Below are positions 24,286 to 32,434 of a DNA stretch of 64,000 nt, in pieces. Source of the stretch: JANPPS01 sp043758105 (lineage in GTDB: Bacteria; Pseudomonadota; Alphaproteobacteria; Acetobacterales; Acetobacteraceae); the NCBI GenBank assembly GCA_043758105.1, contig JAYVOF010000248.1, positions 1 through 64,000 of the forward strand, written 5' to 3'. Both the position numbers and the translations under genes were made by a program. Position 1 is the stretch's first letter; each line of letters opens with the position of its first letter. The notes beneath the pieces were generated by a model that did no database searches, was not told the DNA's origin, and saw only the letters and a list, made by a program, of their open reading frames with translations.

Positions 24286-25767
24286 ATGGGGATCGGTCCA
24301 CGGCTCGAATTCAGGCAGACGCAATCACTGGTCATGACGCCGCAGCTGCGTCAGGCGATCAAGCTGCTGCAATTTACCAACCTCGAGGCGGCCGCGTTCG
24401 TCGAAGACGAGCTGGAGCGCAATCCCTTGCTGGAGCGGGATGAGCGTTCCGATGTGATTCCCGAACAGCCCGCACCGGATCAACGGCTGGAGCGGCTGGA
24501 CGGGATGGACGCCGCGGCGTTGATTCAGGGCGAGAAGCTGCCGGACGCCGTCGGTGCGGAGGCGAATAGCAGCTTCGAGGGCAACAGCTTCGACACGGGC
24601 GGCAGCGCCGATGGGTATGCCCAAGCGTCGCGCGGGTCCCGGGGCGAGGGCGATGAGCGCGGCATTGATGATCTGGCGGCGGCCCCCCGGTCGTTGCGGA
24701 CGCATCTGAGCGAGCAGATCCGGCTTGGTTTTCCCGATGCCGGCGACCGGATGATTTGCGGGCAATTCTTGGGGCTGATGGACGGGGCCGGGCGGGTCGA
24801 AATCGGCAATGCGGAGCTGGCGCGGGCCCTGGGCGTCGAGGAGGCGCGGGTGGCGCGTATTCGCACGGCGATGCAGCGCTTCGATCCGCCGGGCCTGTTT
24901 GCGCAGAATTTGCGGGAGTGCTTGGCGGCGCAACTGGCAGACCTCAATCGACTCGATCCTGCGATGGACCGGTTGCTCGATAACCTCGAGATGCTGGCCC
25001 GGCGCGATTTGCGCGGGTTGATGCAGGTCTGCGAGGTCGATTCCGAGGATTTGGCCGAGATGATCGGTGAAATACGCGCGCTCAATCCCAAGCCGGCCGC
25101 GGGATTCGACGTGTTGCCGCCGCAGCAGGTGATTCCGGACGTGCTGATGCGTGCAGCCCCGGATGGCAGTTGGTTGCTGGAGCTCAATCCGGACACCATG
25201 CCGCGCGTGTTGGTTAATCAGGCCTATCACGCCCGAATCTCGGCGCGCGCCGACCGGGAAAGCCGGACCTTCCTCGGCGAAAACCTGTCGAGTGCAAATT
25301 GGCTCGTGAAGTCGCTGCAGCAGCGCGCGAACACGATTTTGAAAGTCGCAGCAGAAGTTGTAAAGCAGCAGGATGGGTTCTTTAGGCAGGGCGTCGGTTA
25401 TTTGCGTCCGCTGATCTTACGCGATGTCGCGGGTGCGGTGGAGATGCATGAGAGCACCGTCAGCCGAGTGACCGCGAATAAGTATATCGCGACGCCACGC
25501 GGCGTGTTTGAATTGAAATACTTCTTTACCGCCTCCATCAACGCCGTGGCGGGGGGCGAAAGCCATAGCGCGGAGGCGGTGCGGCACCGGATACGTGCCA
25601 TGATCGGGGCCGAAAATGCCGGGGATGTGCTGTCCGACGATGCGATTGTTACTGCTTTAAGACGGGAAGGCGTGGACATCGCGCGTAGAACGGTGGCCAA
25701 ATACCGGGACGCGTTGCGCATTCCGTCATCGGTGCAGCGCAAACGGGAAAAGGCGATGTCGGCCTAA
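24286..25767 (+). CDS. rpoN: RNA polymerase sigma-54 factor
   Basis: A 493-aa sigma-54. Region I is LEFRQTQSLVMTPQLRQAIKLL, the variable acidic linker runs to about residue 130, then the core-binding domain, the HTH (ESTVSRVTANKYIATPRGVFELKYFF), and the C-terminal RpoN box ARRTVAKYRDALRIPSSVQR. The box reads RD instead of the common RE. It directs transcription from -24/-12 promoters with enhancer-binding proteins, usually for nitrogen and related functions. Follows lptB by 23 bp, a widely conserved order. Confidence 0.97.
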   Translation: MGIGPRLEFRQTQSLVMTPQLRQAIKLLQFTNLEAAAFVEDELERNPLLERDERSDVIPEQPAPDQRLERLDGMDAAALIQGEKLPDAVGAEANSSFEGNSFDTGGSADGYAQASRGSRGEGDERGIDDLAAAPRSLRTHLSEQIRLGFPDAGDRMICGQFLGLMDGAGRVEIGNAELARALGVEEARVARIRTAMQRFDPPGLFAQNLRECLAAQLADLNRLDPAMDRLLDNLEMLARRDLRGLMQVCEVDSEDLAEMIGEIRALNPKPAAGFDVLPPQQVIPDVLMRAAPDGSWLLELNPDTMPRVLVNQAYHARISARADRESRTFLGENLSSANWLVKSLQQRANTILKVAAEVVKQQDGFFRQGVGYLRPLILRDVAGAVEMHESTVSRVTANKYIATPRGVFELKYFFTASINAVAGGESHSAEAVRHRIRAMIGAENAGDVLSDDAIVTALRREGVDIARRTVAKYRDALRIPSSVQRKREKAMSA

Positions 25768-25790
25768 TCCCACCACCAGGGAGCGTGTTC

Positions 25791-26384
25791 ATGCAACTCA
25801 CCGTTTCGGGCAAGCAGGTCGAACTTTCCGATGCCCTGCGGGATCGGGTGTCGCAGCAACTCGACGTGATTGCTGGTAAGTATTTCGACCACGCGCTGGA
25901 GGCGAGCGTCACATTTAGCCGGGCACGGAGCTTTTTTACATGCGATATCAATGTCCACGCTGGGCGGGGCCTGACATTGCGCGGCGAAGGGGAGGCGGCG
26001 GACGCGCATGGTGCGTTCGATGACGCCGCCGAACACATCGCCAAGCGGCTCCGGCGGTACCGCCGCCGGGTAAACGACCACGCCCGCGACCTGGTGCATC
26101 GCGCCCGTCCTGAAACCGGGCGGCAATATGTGCTTCGTCAGGAGGAGGATGCGACGCGGGCTCCCACCGACCAATCCCCCGCGTATGCCACGGTGATCGC
26201 CGAGAGTACTGCCGATATCAACACATTAACGGTGGGCGAAGCGGTGATGCGCATGGATCTAGCAGATCAGCAGATCCTTATGTTCCGCAACAGCTCGACG
26301 ACCGAACTCAACGTCGTTTATCGACGCACGGACGGCCACATCGGCTGGATCGACGCCGGTGGGGGAAACGGCCGCGCCGGCTGA
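25791..26384 (+). CDS. hpf: Ribosome hibernation promoting factor, long form
   Basis: A 197-aa protein. The N-terminal HPF/YfiA domain (MQLTVSGKQVELSDALRDRV ... FDDAAEHIAKRLRRYRRR) is followed by a linker and the conserved C-terminal dimerisation domain (AVMRMDLADQQILMFRNSSTTELNVVYRRTDGHIGWID). The long form dimerises 70S ribosomes on its own. ATG 25791 follows AGGGAG; a GTG six bases earlier is in frame. Next to rpoN, the conserved neighbour. Confidence 0.94.
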   Translation: MQLTVSGKQVELSDALRDRVSQQLDVIAGKYFDHALEASVTFSRARSFFTCDINVHAGRGLTLRGEGEAADAHGAFDDAAEHIAKRLRRYRRRVNDHARDLVHRARPETGRQYVLRQEEDATRAPTDQSPAYATVIAESTADINTLTVGEAVMRMDLADQQILMFRNSSTTELNVVYRRTDGHIGWIDAGGGNGRAG

Positions 26385-26388
26385 CGAC

Positions 26389-26667
26389 CTAGTGCACGAG
26401 TGAGGGGATCATCTCGTGCTGGACGATGGCTTGGAGGGCGAGATCGCGGTCTGCGGCGACGGCCATGGGGGAGCCGTCGGCGGCGAAGATCGCAAACGCG
26501 GTCGTGCCGTCCATCCACACTGGCTTGACATACGCCAGCTCTGCCATGCCCAGCGCCATGAGCTGCGCCTGCGTTACCTTTCGGATGTCCACGATGGCCG
26601 GGAGGCTATCGGTCATGGCTGGGTCGCCCAAAACGGGGTCCATAAAGCTCGAATCATTCATGTCCAT
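26389..26667 (-). CDS. DUF1150 family small protein
   Basis: A 92-aa protein matching DUF1150 (QLMALGMAELAYVKPVWMDGTTAFAIFAADGSPMAVAADRDLALQ). Function unknown; it is widely found downstream of a small heat-shock gene in alphaproteobacteria, as here. ATG at 26667, or 26661. Its stop is 4 bp from the converging hpf stop. Confidence 0.85.
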   Translation of the reverse strand: MDMNDSSFMDPVLGDPAMTDSLPAIVDIRKVTQAQLMALGMAELAYVKPVWMDGTTAFAIFAADGSPMAVAADRDLALQAIVQHEMIPSLVH

Positions 26668-26772
26668 GCTGATTGACCTTCGTTAATACGGGTCGCCCTC
26701 AGGTAACGAGCGGAGATCCGTTAAGTTCACGCCCCATAATGCAAGCGTGATCGTTTCCACCATTGAAGGAGG

Positions 26773-27219
26773 TTATTCGGTATTGCCGTCTACAACCGGA
26801 GTGCGAACACGCTTCGTTATTTCGATCGTCTTCACGCGCACTTCTGGTTGTGGCCGCGCCAGATCGATATGCAGGAGGCCGTTATCGAGCCAAGCCCCCT
26901 TGACCTCGATGCTTTCCGCCAGGACGAACGCGCGCTGGAACTGCCGGGCGGCGATGCCGCGATGCAGGTAGACCTTGTCTGAATCAGCATCGTTTTGACG
27001 CCCCCGGATGACGAGTTGGTTGTCCTCTTGCGTGATCTGGAGGTCGTCCATCGTGAAACCGGCGACCGCCAGAGTAATCCGCAGACCGCTTGGCCCGGTC
27101 TGTTCGATATTATAGGGGGGATACCCGTCAGCCGTCGTTTTGGATGCACGCTCGAGCATTTGCTCGAGGTGATCGAAGCCGAGGAACATGGGCGAGGTGA
27201 ACATACGCGTGGTGGACAT
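26773..27219 (-). CDS. Hsp20/IbpA-family small heat-shock protein
   Basis: A 148-aa holdase chaperone with an alpha-crystallin domain from about residue 33 (PPYNIEQTGPSGLRITLAVAGF ... LVIRGRQNDADSDKVYLHRGIAARQFQRAFVL ... GLLHIDLARPQPE) and the class A type N-terminus MSTTRMFTSPMFLGFDHLEQ. Prevents aggregation of unfolded proteins. The ribosome-binding site AAGGAGG lies eight bases before the start. The leader may fold it (see regulatory feature). Its start diverges from the def start by 130 bp. Confidence 0.95.
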   Translation of the reverse strand: MSTTRMFTSPMFLGFDHLEQMLERASKTTADGYPPYNIEQTGPSGLRITLAVAGFTMDDLQITQEDNQLVIRGRQNDADSDKVYLHRGIAARQFQRAFVLAESIEVKGAWLDNGLLHIDLARPQPEVRVKTIEITKRVRTPVVDGNTE

Positions 27220-27250
27220 CGGGCCTCCTCCTTAGAGCGAAGCGGAGATG
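27220..27250 (-). promoter_or_regulatory. Possible RNA-thermometer-like hairpin over the hsp20 ribosome-binding site
   Basis: On the minus strand the sequence CTCC (complement of 27244-27247) can pair with GGAG of the AAGGAGG site (27227-27233), with a pyrimidine-rich TTCGCTC between. This is reminiscent of the last hairpin of ROSE elements, common before alphaproteobacterial small heat-shock genes. Only a short pairing is visible by eye, so the call is tentative. Confidence 0.3.
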
Positions 27251-27349
27251 GCGCCCAAGATCGGCACGCCTTCGCACCCTATGTTGGCCATCGCAGCACC
27301 AGCTTCAAGATACATTGAATGCGGTCGTCGCTCGCGTTACATCGGCGCG

Positions 27350-27862
27350 ATGCTCCCCATTTTACGACCGCCCCACCCCGCGCTTCGCGCCAAGACGCGC
27401 CGGGTCGGCCCGGAACACGCCGAACAGCTGCACACGCTGATTCCACAAATGTTCGAGACGATGTATGCCGCCCCCGGCATCGGCCTCGCCGCGCCGCAAA
27501 TCGGCGTGGCACTGCGGCTGGCGATCGTCGATCTGCAAAAGGACGACAAGCCCACGCCGATCGTGCTGATCAATCCCGAGATCATCGCGGTGTCCGAACA
27601 ATGGGCGGTGCGGGAAGAGGGCTGCCTGTCCCTGCCCGGCCACTACGCCGATGTGAGCCGCCCGGCCGAGGTGCGGGTGCGCTATGCGGACGCGGCGGGT
27701 CTCCACCACGAGATTGCCGCGGATGGCCTATTCGCGGCCTGCCTCCAGCATGAAATCGATCATTTGGACGGCGTGCTGTTCGTCGATCACCTGAGCCCCC
27801 TCAAACGCAATATGATTTTGCGTAAATTGGCCAAGGAACAGAAGCTCCGGGCGGCGGAATGA
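27350..27862 (+). CDS. def: Peptide deformylase
   Basis: A 170-aa Fe/Zn enzyme removing the formyl group from nascent proteins. All three motifs are present: GIGLAAPQIG, EGCLSLPG and QHEIDHLDG (HExxH-type zinc site). The frame is open upstream to 27248, but ATG 27350 is the only one matching the family start (MLPILRPPHPALRAKTRRV). Overlaps fmt by 4 bp. Confidence 0.96.
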   Translation: MLPILRPPHPALRAKTRRVGPEHAEQLHTLIPQMFETMYAAPGIGLAAPQIGVALRLAIVDLQKDDKPTPIVLINPEIIAVSEQWAVREEGCLSLPGHYADVSRPAEVRVRYADAAGLHHEIAADGLFAACLQHEIDHLDGVLFVDHLSPLKRNMILRKLAKEQKLRAAE

Positions 27863-28761
27863 GGCTGGCCTTCATGGGCAGCCCGGACTTCGCGGTCCCG
27901 GCGCTGCGGGCCTTGCATGCGGCGGGATATGACATTGCCGCGGTCTATGCCCAGCCGCCCCGCCCGGCGGGCCGGGGCCAAGCGCTCACCCCCTGCGCCG
28001 TGCATCAGGCGGCGCTGGCGCTGGCGCTTCCGGTCCGCACGCCCGACCGGCTGCGGCGGGACGCAGACGAGCACGCGGTGTTTGCCGCCCTCCACCTCGA
28101 TGCCGCCATCGTCGCGGCCTATGGCCAAATCCTGCCGCAAATCATGCTGGATGCCCCCCGCCGGGGCTGCCTCAATATCCACGCCAGCCTGCTGCCGCGC
28201 TGGCGGGGGGCGGCGCCGATCCAGGCGGCGGTGCTGGCGGGCGATGCGGAGACGGGGGTCACGATCATGCAAATGGAGGCCGGGCTCGACACCGGGCCAA
28301 TGCTGGCCTGCGCGCGGGTGCCGATCGGGCCGGACACGACGGCCGGCGGGCTCTTTCCGGTGCTGGCCGAACTCGGTGCCCGGCTGATGCTGGACGTGCT
28401 GCGGGACCCGCCATCGCCCGTGCCGCAGCCGGACGGGGCCACGTATGCCCCGAAACTGACCCGGGAGGACGGAATCCTGGACTGGACCCGCCCCGCCGCC
28501 ACCCTGGACCGCCAGGTGCGCGGCCTATTCCCCTGGCCCGGCGCCTGGTTTCGCTGGGGGGAGGAGGTGGTGAAGGTGCTGGCCGCGACCCCCGAACCCG
28601 GCGCGGGTCCGCCCGGCACGGTGCTGGACACGGCCTTGCTGGTCGCCACCGGCGATGGCGCCCTCCGCCTCCGCCGGCTACAGCGCGCGGGCCGCCCCGC
28701 CATGGACGCCGCCGCCCTGCTCCGCGGCACACCCATCCCGCCTGGCACCGTCTTAATATGA
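27859..28761 (+). CDS. fmt: Methionyl-tRNA formyltransferase
   Basis: A 300-aa enzyme that formylates initiator Met-tRNA using 10-formyl-tetrahydrofolate. Visible: MRLAFMGSPDFAVPALRAL at the N-terminus, the formyl-transfer motif NIHASLLPRWRGAAPIQ, and TGVTIMQMEAGLDTGPML; the C-terminal tRNA-binding domain ends at about residue 300. Coupled to def (ATGA), the usual pair. Confidence 0.96.
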   Translation: MRLAFMGSPDFAVPALRALHAAGYDIAAVYAQPPRPAGRGQALTPCAVHQAALALALPVRTPDRLRRDADEHAVFAALHLDAAIVAAYGQILPQIMLDAPRRGCLNIHASLLPRWRGAAPIQAAVLAGDAETGVTIMQMEAGLDTGPMLACARVPIGPDTTAGGLFPVLAELGARLMLDVLRDPPSPVPQPDGATYAPKLTREDGILDWTRPAATLDRQVRGLFPWPGAWFRWGEEVVKVLAATPEPGAGPPGTVLDTALLVATGDGALRLRRLQRAGRPAMDAAALLRGTPIPPGTVLI

Positions 28762-28795
28762 GTTATTGCGTAGGCCTGATCCAGGCGGGCTCGCG

Positions 28796-29566
28796 ATGAC
28801 GGAGCCACGGAAGGCATGGGCGCTTCGCATCGAATATGACGGCACCGGGTTTCAGGGCTGGCAGCGGCAGAATAACGGGTCGTCCGTGCAGGAAGTGCTG
28901 GAAGACGCCGCCGCGCGCCTGAATGGTGGGGAGCCGGTGCCGAGCGTGGCCGCCGGGCGCACGGATGCCGGGGTACACGCGGCCGCGCAGGTGGCGCTGC
29001 TGGCCTTGCCGGAAAACCTGCGCGCCGATCAGGTCCGGGACGCGCTCAATTTCCACATGCGGCCGCACCCGGTGGTGATCCTGCAGGCCGCCCCCGCGCC
29101 GCCGAACTGGAGCCCGCGCTTCTCCGCCACCAGCCGGGCCTATGAATACCGCATCCTCAACCGCCGCGCCCGCCCGGCGCTGGAGCGGGACCGGGCTTGG
29201 CACGTGGACCGGCGGCTTGACGCAGACGCGATGCATGCGGCCGCACAGCTGTTAATTGGCCGGCATGACTTTACCTCGTTCCGCGCCACCGGCTGCCAGG
29301 CCAAAAGCCCCTTCCGCACGCTGGATTTGCTGCGCGTGACCCGGCAGGGGGAGCACGTGGTGATGGTGGCACAGGCGCGGAGCTTCCTGCACCACCAGGT
29401 CCGCAACCTGATCGGCACGCTTAAACTGGTGGGGGAGGGCAAGTGGACGCCCGCGCGGGTTGGGACCGCGCTGGCCGCCCGGGACCGGGGCGCCGCCGGG
29501 CCAACCGCCCCGGCGGCGGGCCTCACGCTCATGCACGTGTCATACGACCCGGATCCATTCACCTGA
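28796..29566 (+). CDS. truA: tRNA pseudouridine synthase A
   Basis: A 256-aa enzyme making pseudouridine at tRNA positions 38-40. N-terminal RIEYDGTGFQGWQRQ; the catalytic Asp57 lies in GRTDAGVHA; later HDFTSFRATGCQAKSPFRT and FLHHQVRNLIGTL. The frame is open to 28766, but ATG 28796 begins the family N-terminus. It follows fmt by 34 bp. The short gap holds a GC-rich GGGCTCGCGATGACGG motif that recurs near 47083. Confidence 0.96.
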   Translation: MTEPRKAWALRIEYDGTGFQGWQRQNNGSSVQEVLEDAAARLNGGEPVPSVAAGRTDAGVHAAAQVALLALPENLRADQVRDALNFHMRPHPVVILQAAPAPPNWSPRFSATSRAYEYRILNRRARPALERDRAWHVDRRLDADAMHAAAQLLIGRHDFTSFRATGCQAKSPFRTLDLLRVTRQGEHVVMVAQARSFLHHQVRNLIGTLKLVGEGKWTPARVGTALAARDRGAAGPTAPAAGLTLMHVSYDPDPFT

Positions 29567-29623
29567 TTTGACTTGGCCCTTGCTGGACGCGATATCCGCG
29601 CTGCCACAAGAAAGTCACCCTTG

Positions 29624-30595
29624 ATGCCCGTCCACGCGTTCATTTTTCCCGGCCAAGGCAGCCAATCCGTCGGCATGGGCCGCGACCTCGCCGCGGCCTT
29701 CGCCCCCGCGCGTGAGGTGTTCGGCGAAGTGGACGAGGTTTTGAAGCAAAAACTGTCCAAGCTGATGTTCGAAGGCCCGGCCGAGGAACTCACGCTGACG
29801 GAAAACACCCAGCCGGCGCTGATGGCCATGTCACTCGCGGTGCTCCGCGTGCTGGAGCATGAGGGTGGGTTCAAACTCGAGGATAAGGCGGTGCTGGTGG
29901 CCGGGCACTCGCTCGGTGAATACAGCGCGCTGGCGGCGGCGGGGGCGTTCACGCTGGCGGACACGGCGCGGCTGTTGCGGGAGCGTGGCCTGGCGATGCA
30001 GGCGGCGGTGGCACCTGGTGAGGGGGCGATGGCCGCCATCCTGGGTGTGGAGCTGGACGTGGCGCAGGATATTTGCCGGGAGGCCGCGACGCTTACGCAT
30101 GAGGATGGGCGCACCGAACAGCAGGTGGTAGAAGCCGCCAACGACAATGGCGGCGGCCAGGTGGTGATTTCCGGCCACAAGGCCGCGGTGGAGCGGGCGC
30201 TGGCGGTGGCGAAGGAGCGGGGTATCCGCCGGGCCATGCTGCTGCCGGTATCGGCGCCGTTTCACTGCGCGCTGATGGCGCCGGCCGCGGATGTGATGCG
30301 CGACGCGCTAGGCCGGGCGGATGTGCGGAGCCCCGTGGTGCCGGTGGTGGCGAACGTGAGCGCGGACCGGGTGACGGCGCCGGACGAAATCCGGGATTTG
30401 CTCGTGCGCCAGGTGACCGGCACGGTGCGCTGGCGGGAGTGCATCCTGGCCTGCCGCGACATGGGTGTGACCAGCTTTATGGAGCTGGGCGCGGGCAAGG
30501 TGCTGTCTGGCCTCACCCGGCGGATCGACCCGGAGCTGGCCTCGGCCGTCGCGGGGACGCCCGGCGAGATCGAAGCCATGTTGAAGCTGCTGTGA
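29624..30595 (+). CDS. fabD: Malonyl-CoA:ACP transacylase
   Basis: A 323-aa enzyme loading malonate onto ACP for fatty-acid synthesis. GQGSQSVGMG at residues 8-17, nucleophile Ser in GHSLGEYSA, catalytic His in SAPFHCALM, and the C-terminal ELGAGKVLSGL. ATG 29624 chosen because it begins the PVHAFIFPGQG N-terminus; the frame extends upstream without support. Overlaps fabG by one base (TGATG). Confidence 0.96.
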   Translation: MPVHAFIFPGQGSQSVGMGRDLAAAFAPAREVFGEVDEVLKQKLSKLMFEGPAEELTLTENTQPALMAMSLAVLRVLEHEGGFKLEDKAVLVAGHSLGEYSALAAAGAFTLADTARLLRERGLAMQAAVAPGEGAMAAILGVELDVAQDICREAATLTHEDGRTEQQVVEAANDNGGGQVVISGHKAAVERALAVAKERGIRRAMLLPVSAPFHCALMAPAADVMRDALGRADVRSPVVPVVANVSADRVTAPDEIRDLLVRQVTGTVRWRECILACRDMGVTSFMELGAGKVLSGLTRRIDPELASAVAGTPGEIEAMLKLL

Positions 30596-31332
30596 TGTTT
30601 CGTTTGGATGGCAAGAGCGCGCTGGTGACCGGCGCATCGGGCGGGCTGGGTAACGCGATCGCCCGGGCGCTGCACGGCCAGGGCTGCCGGGTCGCATTGT
30701 CCGGCACGCGGCGGGACGCGCTGGAGGCGCTGGCCGCGTCGTTGGGCGAGGGCGCGCATGTGTGTCCGGCCGATTTGTCCGACCCGGCGGCGACCGACCC
30801 GTTGATCGCGGCGGCGGAGGCGGCGTGCGGACCGCTCGATATCCTGGTCAACAACGCCGGGCTGACGCGGGATGGGCTGGCGATGCGGATGAAGGATGCG
30901 GATTGGCAGATGGTGCTGGACGTGGATTTGACGGCGCCGTTCCGCCTGGCGCGGGCGGCGATGCGCGGCATGATCAAGCGGCGGTCGGGCCGGATCATCG
31001 CCATCAGCTCCATCGTGGGCGCGGTGGGCAATGCCGGCCAGGCGAATTACGCGGCGGCGAAGGCGGGGCTGGTGGGTATGAGCAAGGCGCTGGCGCAGGA
31101 GCTGGGCGGCCGTGGCATTACGGTGAACGTGGTGGCCCCGGGTTATATCGAGACGCCGATGACGGAGGCGCTGACCGCGGAACAGAAGGCGAAGCTGGCG
31201 GCTAACATCCCGTTGGGTCGCCTGGGCCAGCCTGGCGATGTAGCGGCGGCAGTGGTTTATCTGGCGTCGGACGAGGCGGCGTGGGTGACGGGGGCCACGC
31301 TGCATGTGAATGGCGGGATGGCGATGCTGTGA
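30595..31332 (+). CDS. fabG: 3-oxoacyl-ACP reductase
   Basis: A 245-aa short-chain dehydrogenase reducing beta-ketoacyl-ACP with NADPH. TGASGGLGNAIA for cofactor binding, NNAG, then the Ser-Tyr-Lys triad in ISSIVGAVGNAGQANYAAAKAG, and the C-terminal YLASDEAAWVTGATLHVNGGM. The start overlaps the fabD stop, so the two are translationally coupled. Normally acpP follows directly; here a VapBC pair intervenes. Confidence 0.96.
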   Translation: MFRLDGKSALVTGASGGLGNAIARALHGQGCRVALSGTRRDALEALAASLGEGAHVCPADLSDPAATDPLIAAAEAACGPLDILVNNAGLTRDGLAMRMKDADWQMVLDVDLTAPFRLARAAMRGMIKRRSGRIIAISSIVGAVGNAGQANYAAAKAGLVGMSKALAQELGGRGITVNVVAPGYIETPMTEALTAEQKAKLAANIPLGRLGQPGDVAAAVVYLASDEAAWVTGATLHVNGGMAML

Positions 31333-31348
31333 GAACCCGTCGGAAACG

Positions 31349-31377
31349 TTGATAATATCACTGTCCGGTTCTATATT
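31349..31377 (+). promoter_or_regulatory. Candidate promoter and operator of the vapBC pair
   Basis: A -35 TTGATA (31349-31354) and -10 TATATT (31372-31377) are separated by exactly 17 bp. The stretch is AT-rich against a GC-rich background. A CCGGTT direct repeat (31365-31370 and 31383-31388, 18 bp apart) sits over and just after the -10 and is a natural candidate for VapB autorepression. The VapB start follows with a GAGGG site at 31397-31401. Confidence 0.6.
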
Positions 31378-31407
31378 AGAGGCCGGTTTATATATCGAGG
31401 GTCTGTT

Positions 31408-31662
31408 ATGGCGCTCAGTTTAAAGGATCCCGAGACGGATCGCCTGGCTCGGGAAGTGGTATCGTTAACCGGCGAGACGTTGACGGATGCAATCCGCATC
31501 GCGTTAACCGAACGTCTGGAGCGTGAACGGCTGAGGCGGGGCGAGTCCACGGCGCTCGCCGAGCAATTGATGGCGCTTGGACGGGAATGCGCGGCCCTTC
31601 CGGATTTTGACACCCGCAGTCCAGACGAGATCGTCGGATATGATGAGACCGGTATGTGGTGA
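31408..31662 (+). CDS. vapB: VapB-type antitoxin
   Basis: An 84-aa protein of the Rv0623-like VapB transcription-factor family (MALSLKDPETDRLAREVVSLTGETLTDAIRIALTERLERERLRR), forming an N-terminal DNA-binding domain and a C-terminal tail that would mask VapC (DEIVGYDETGMW). It neutralises and autoregulates the toxin. Stop and vapC start are 3 bp apart. Composition is a little less GC-rich than the flanking fab genes. Confidence 0.9.
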   Translation: MALSLKDPETDRLAREVVSLTGETLTDAIRIALTERLERERLRRGESTALAEQLMALGRECAALPDFDTRSPDEIVGYDETGMW

Positions 31663-31665
31663 GCC

Positions 31666-32058
31666 ATGGTCATCGATACCTCAGCCGTTGTCGCCATCCT
31701 GTTTGAGGAAGACGATTATGAAATTTACTCCCGCTCGATCCAACGGTCCGCCATCCGTCTGATATCGGCTGTTACACGGGTGGAGCTGTCTTTCGTCGTG
31801 GAGGGGCGAAAGGGTGAGGCTGGACGGGAGCGGATCGAGCGGTTTATCGCCCTGACCGCGGCAGAAATCGTGACTGTGACCCCGCAGCATGCAACTCTAG
31901 CGATCGGCGCGTTTCGGAGCTTCGGCAAAGGCCGGCATCCCGCCGGATTGAACATTGGAGACTGCTTCTCGTACGCACTTGCCAGCGCCACAGGGCATGC
32001 CTTGCTCTTCAAAGGGAACGACTTTACCAGAACCGATATTCGATCGGCGCTGGCATGA
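31666..32058 (+). CDS. vapC: VapC-type PIN-domain ribonuclease toxin
   Basis: A 130-aa PIN nuclease. Conserved acidic residues are visible: MVIDTSAVVAILFEED (first Asp), TRVELSFVVEGRKG (Glu), and LNIGDCFSYALAS (Asp pair), the last in the typical GDxxxYAxA setting, followed by LLFKGNDF (NDF motif). VapC toxins cleave tRNA or rRNA when free of VapB. It lies between fabG and acpP and breaks the usual fabD-fabG-acpP-fabF cluster. Confidence 0.92.
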   Translation: MVIDTSAVVAILFEEDDYEIYSRSIQRSAIRLISAVTRVELSFVVEGRKGEAGRERIERFIALTAAEIVTVTPQHATLAIGAFRSFGKGRHPAGLNIGDCFSYALASATGHALLFKGNDFTRTDIRSALA

Positions 32059-32186
32059 CCGACCCGGGAACGCCTGTCTTGGCGATCCGGAAGAAAGCGT
32101 GCTAAGCGCGGCGCCTCTACGATCGAGTGACGGACACATATTCAAGACAGGCCATCCGGGCCTGCCGACTGGAAACCGAGGACACA

Positions 32187-32426
32187 ATGAGCGAGATCGC
32201 CGACAAGGTTAAGAAGATCGTAGTGGAGCATTTGGGCGTCGAAGAGGCGAAGGTGACGCCGGAGGCGTCGTTCATCGATGACCTCGGCGCCGACAGCCTG
32301 GATACGGTCGAGCTCGTGATGGCGTTCGAAGAGGCGTTCAGCGTCGAAATCCCCGAGGACGCGGCCGAGAAGATCGCCACCGTCAAGGACGCGATCGACT
32401 TCATCGAGAAGCAAAAGGCAGCCTGA
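32187..32426 (+). CDS. acpP: Acyl carrier protein
   Basis: A 79-aa acidic helical carrier. Ser37 in DDLGADSLDTVEL carries the phosphopantetheine arm. It holds growing fatty acids. ATG 32187; a small hairpin (CAGGCC/GGCCTG, 32148-32164) lies in the leader between vapC and the start. It is followed by fabF after 8 bp. Confidence 0.97.
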   Translation: MSEIADKVKKIVVEHLGVEEAKVTPEASFIDDLGADSLDTVELVMAFEEAFSVEIPEDAAEKIATVKDAIDFIEKQKAA

Positions 32427-32434
32427 GCCAATCC

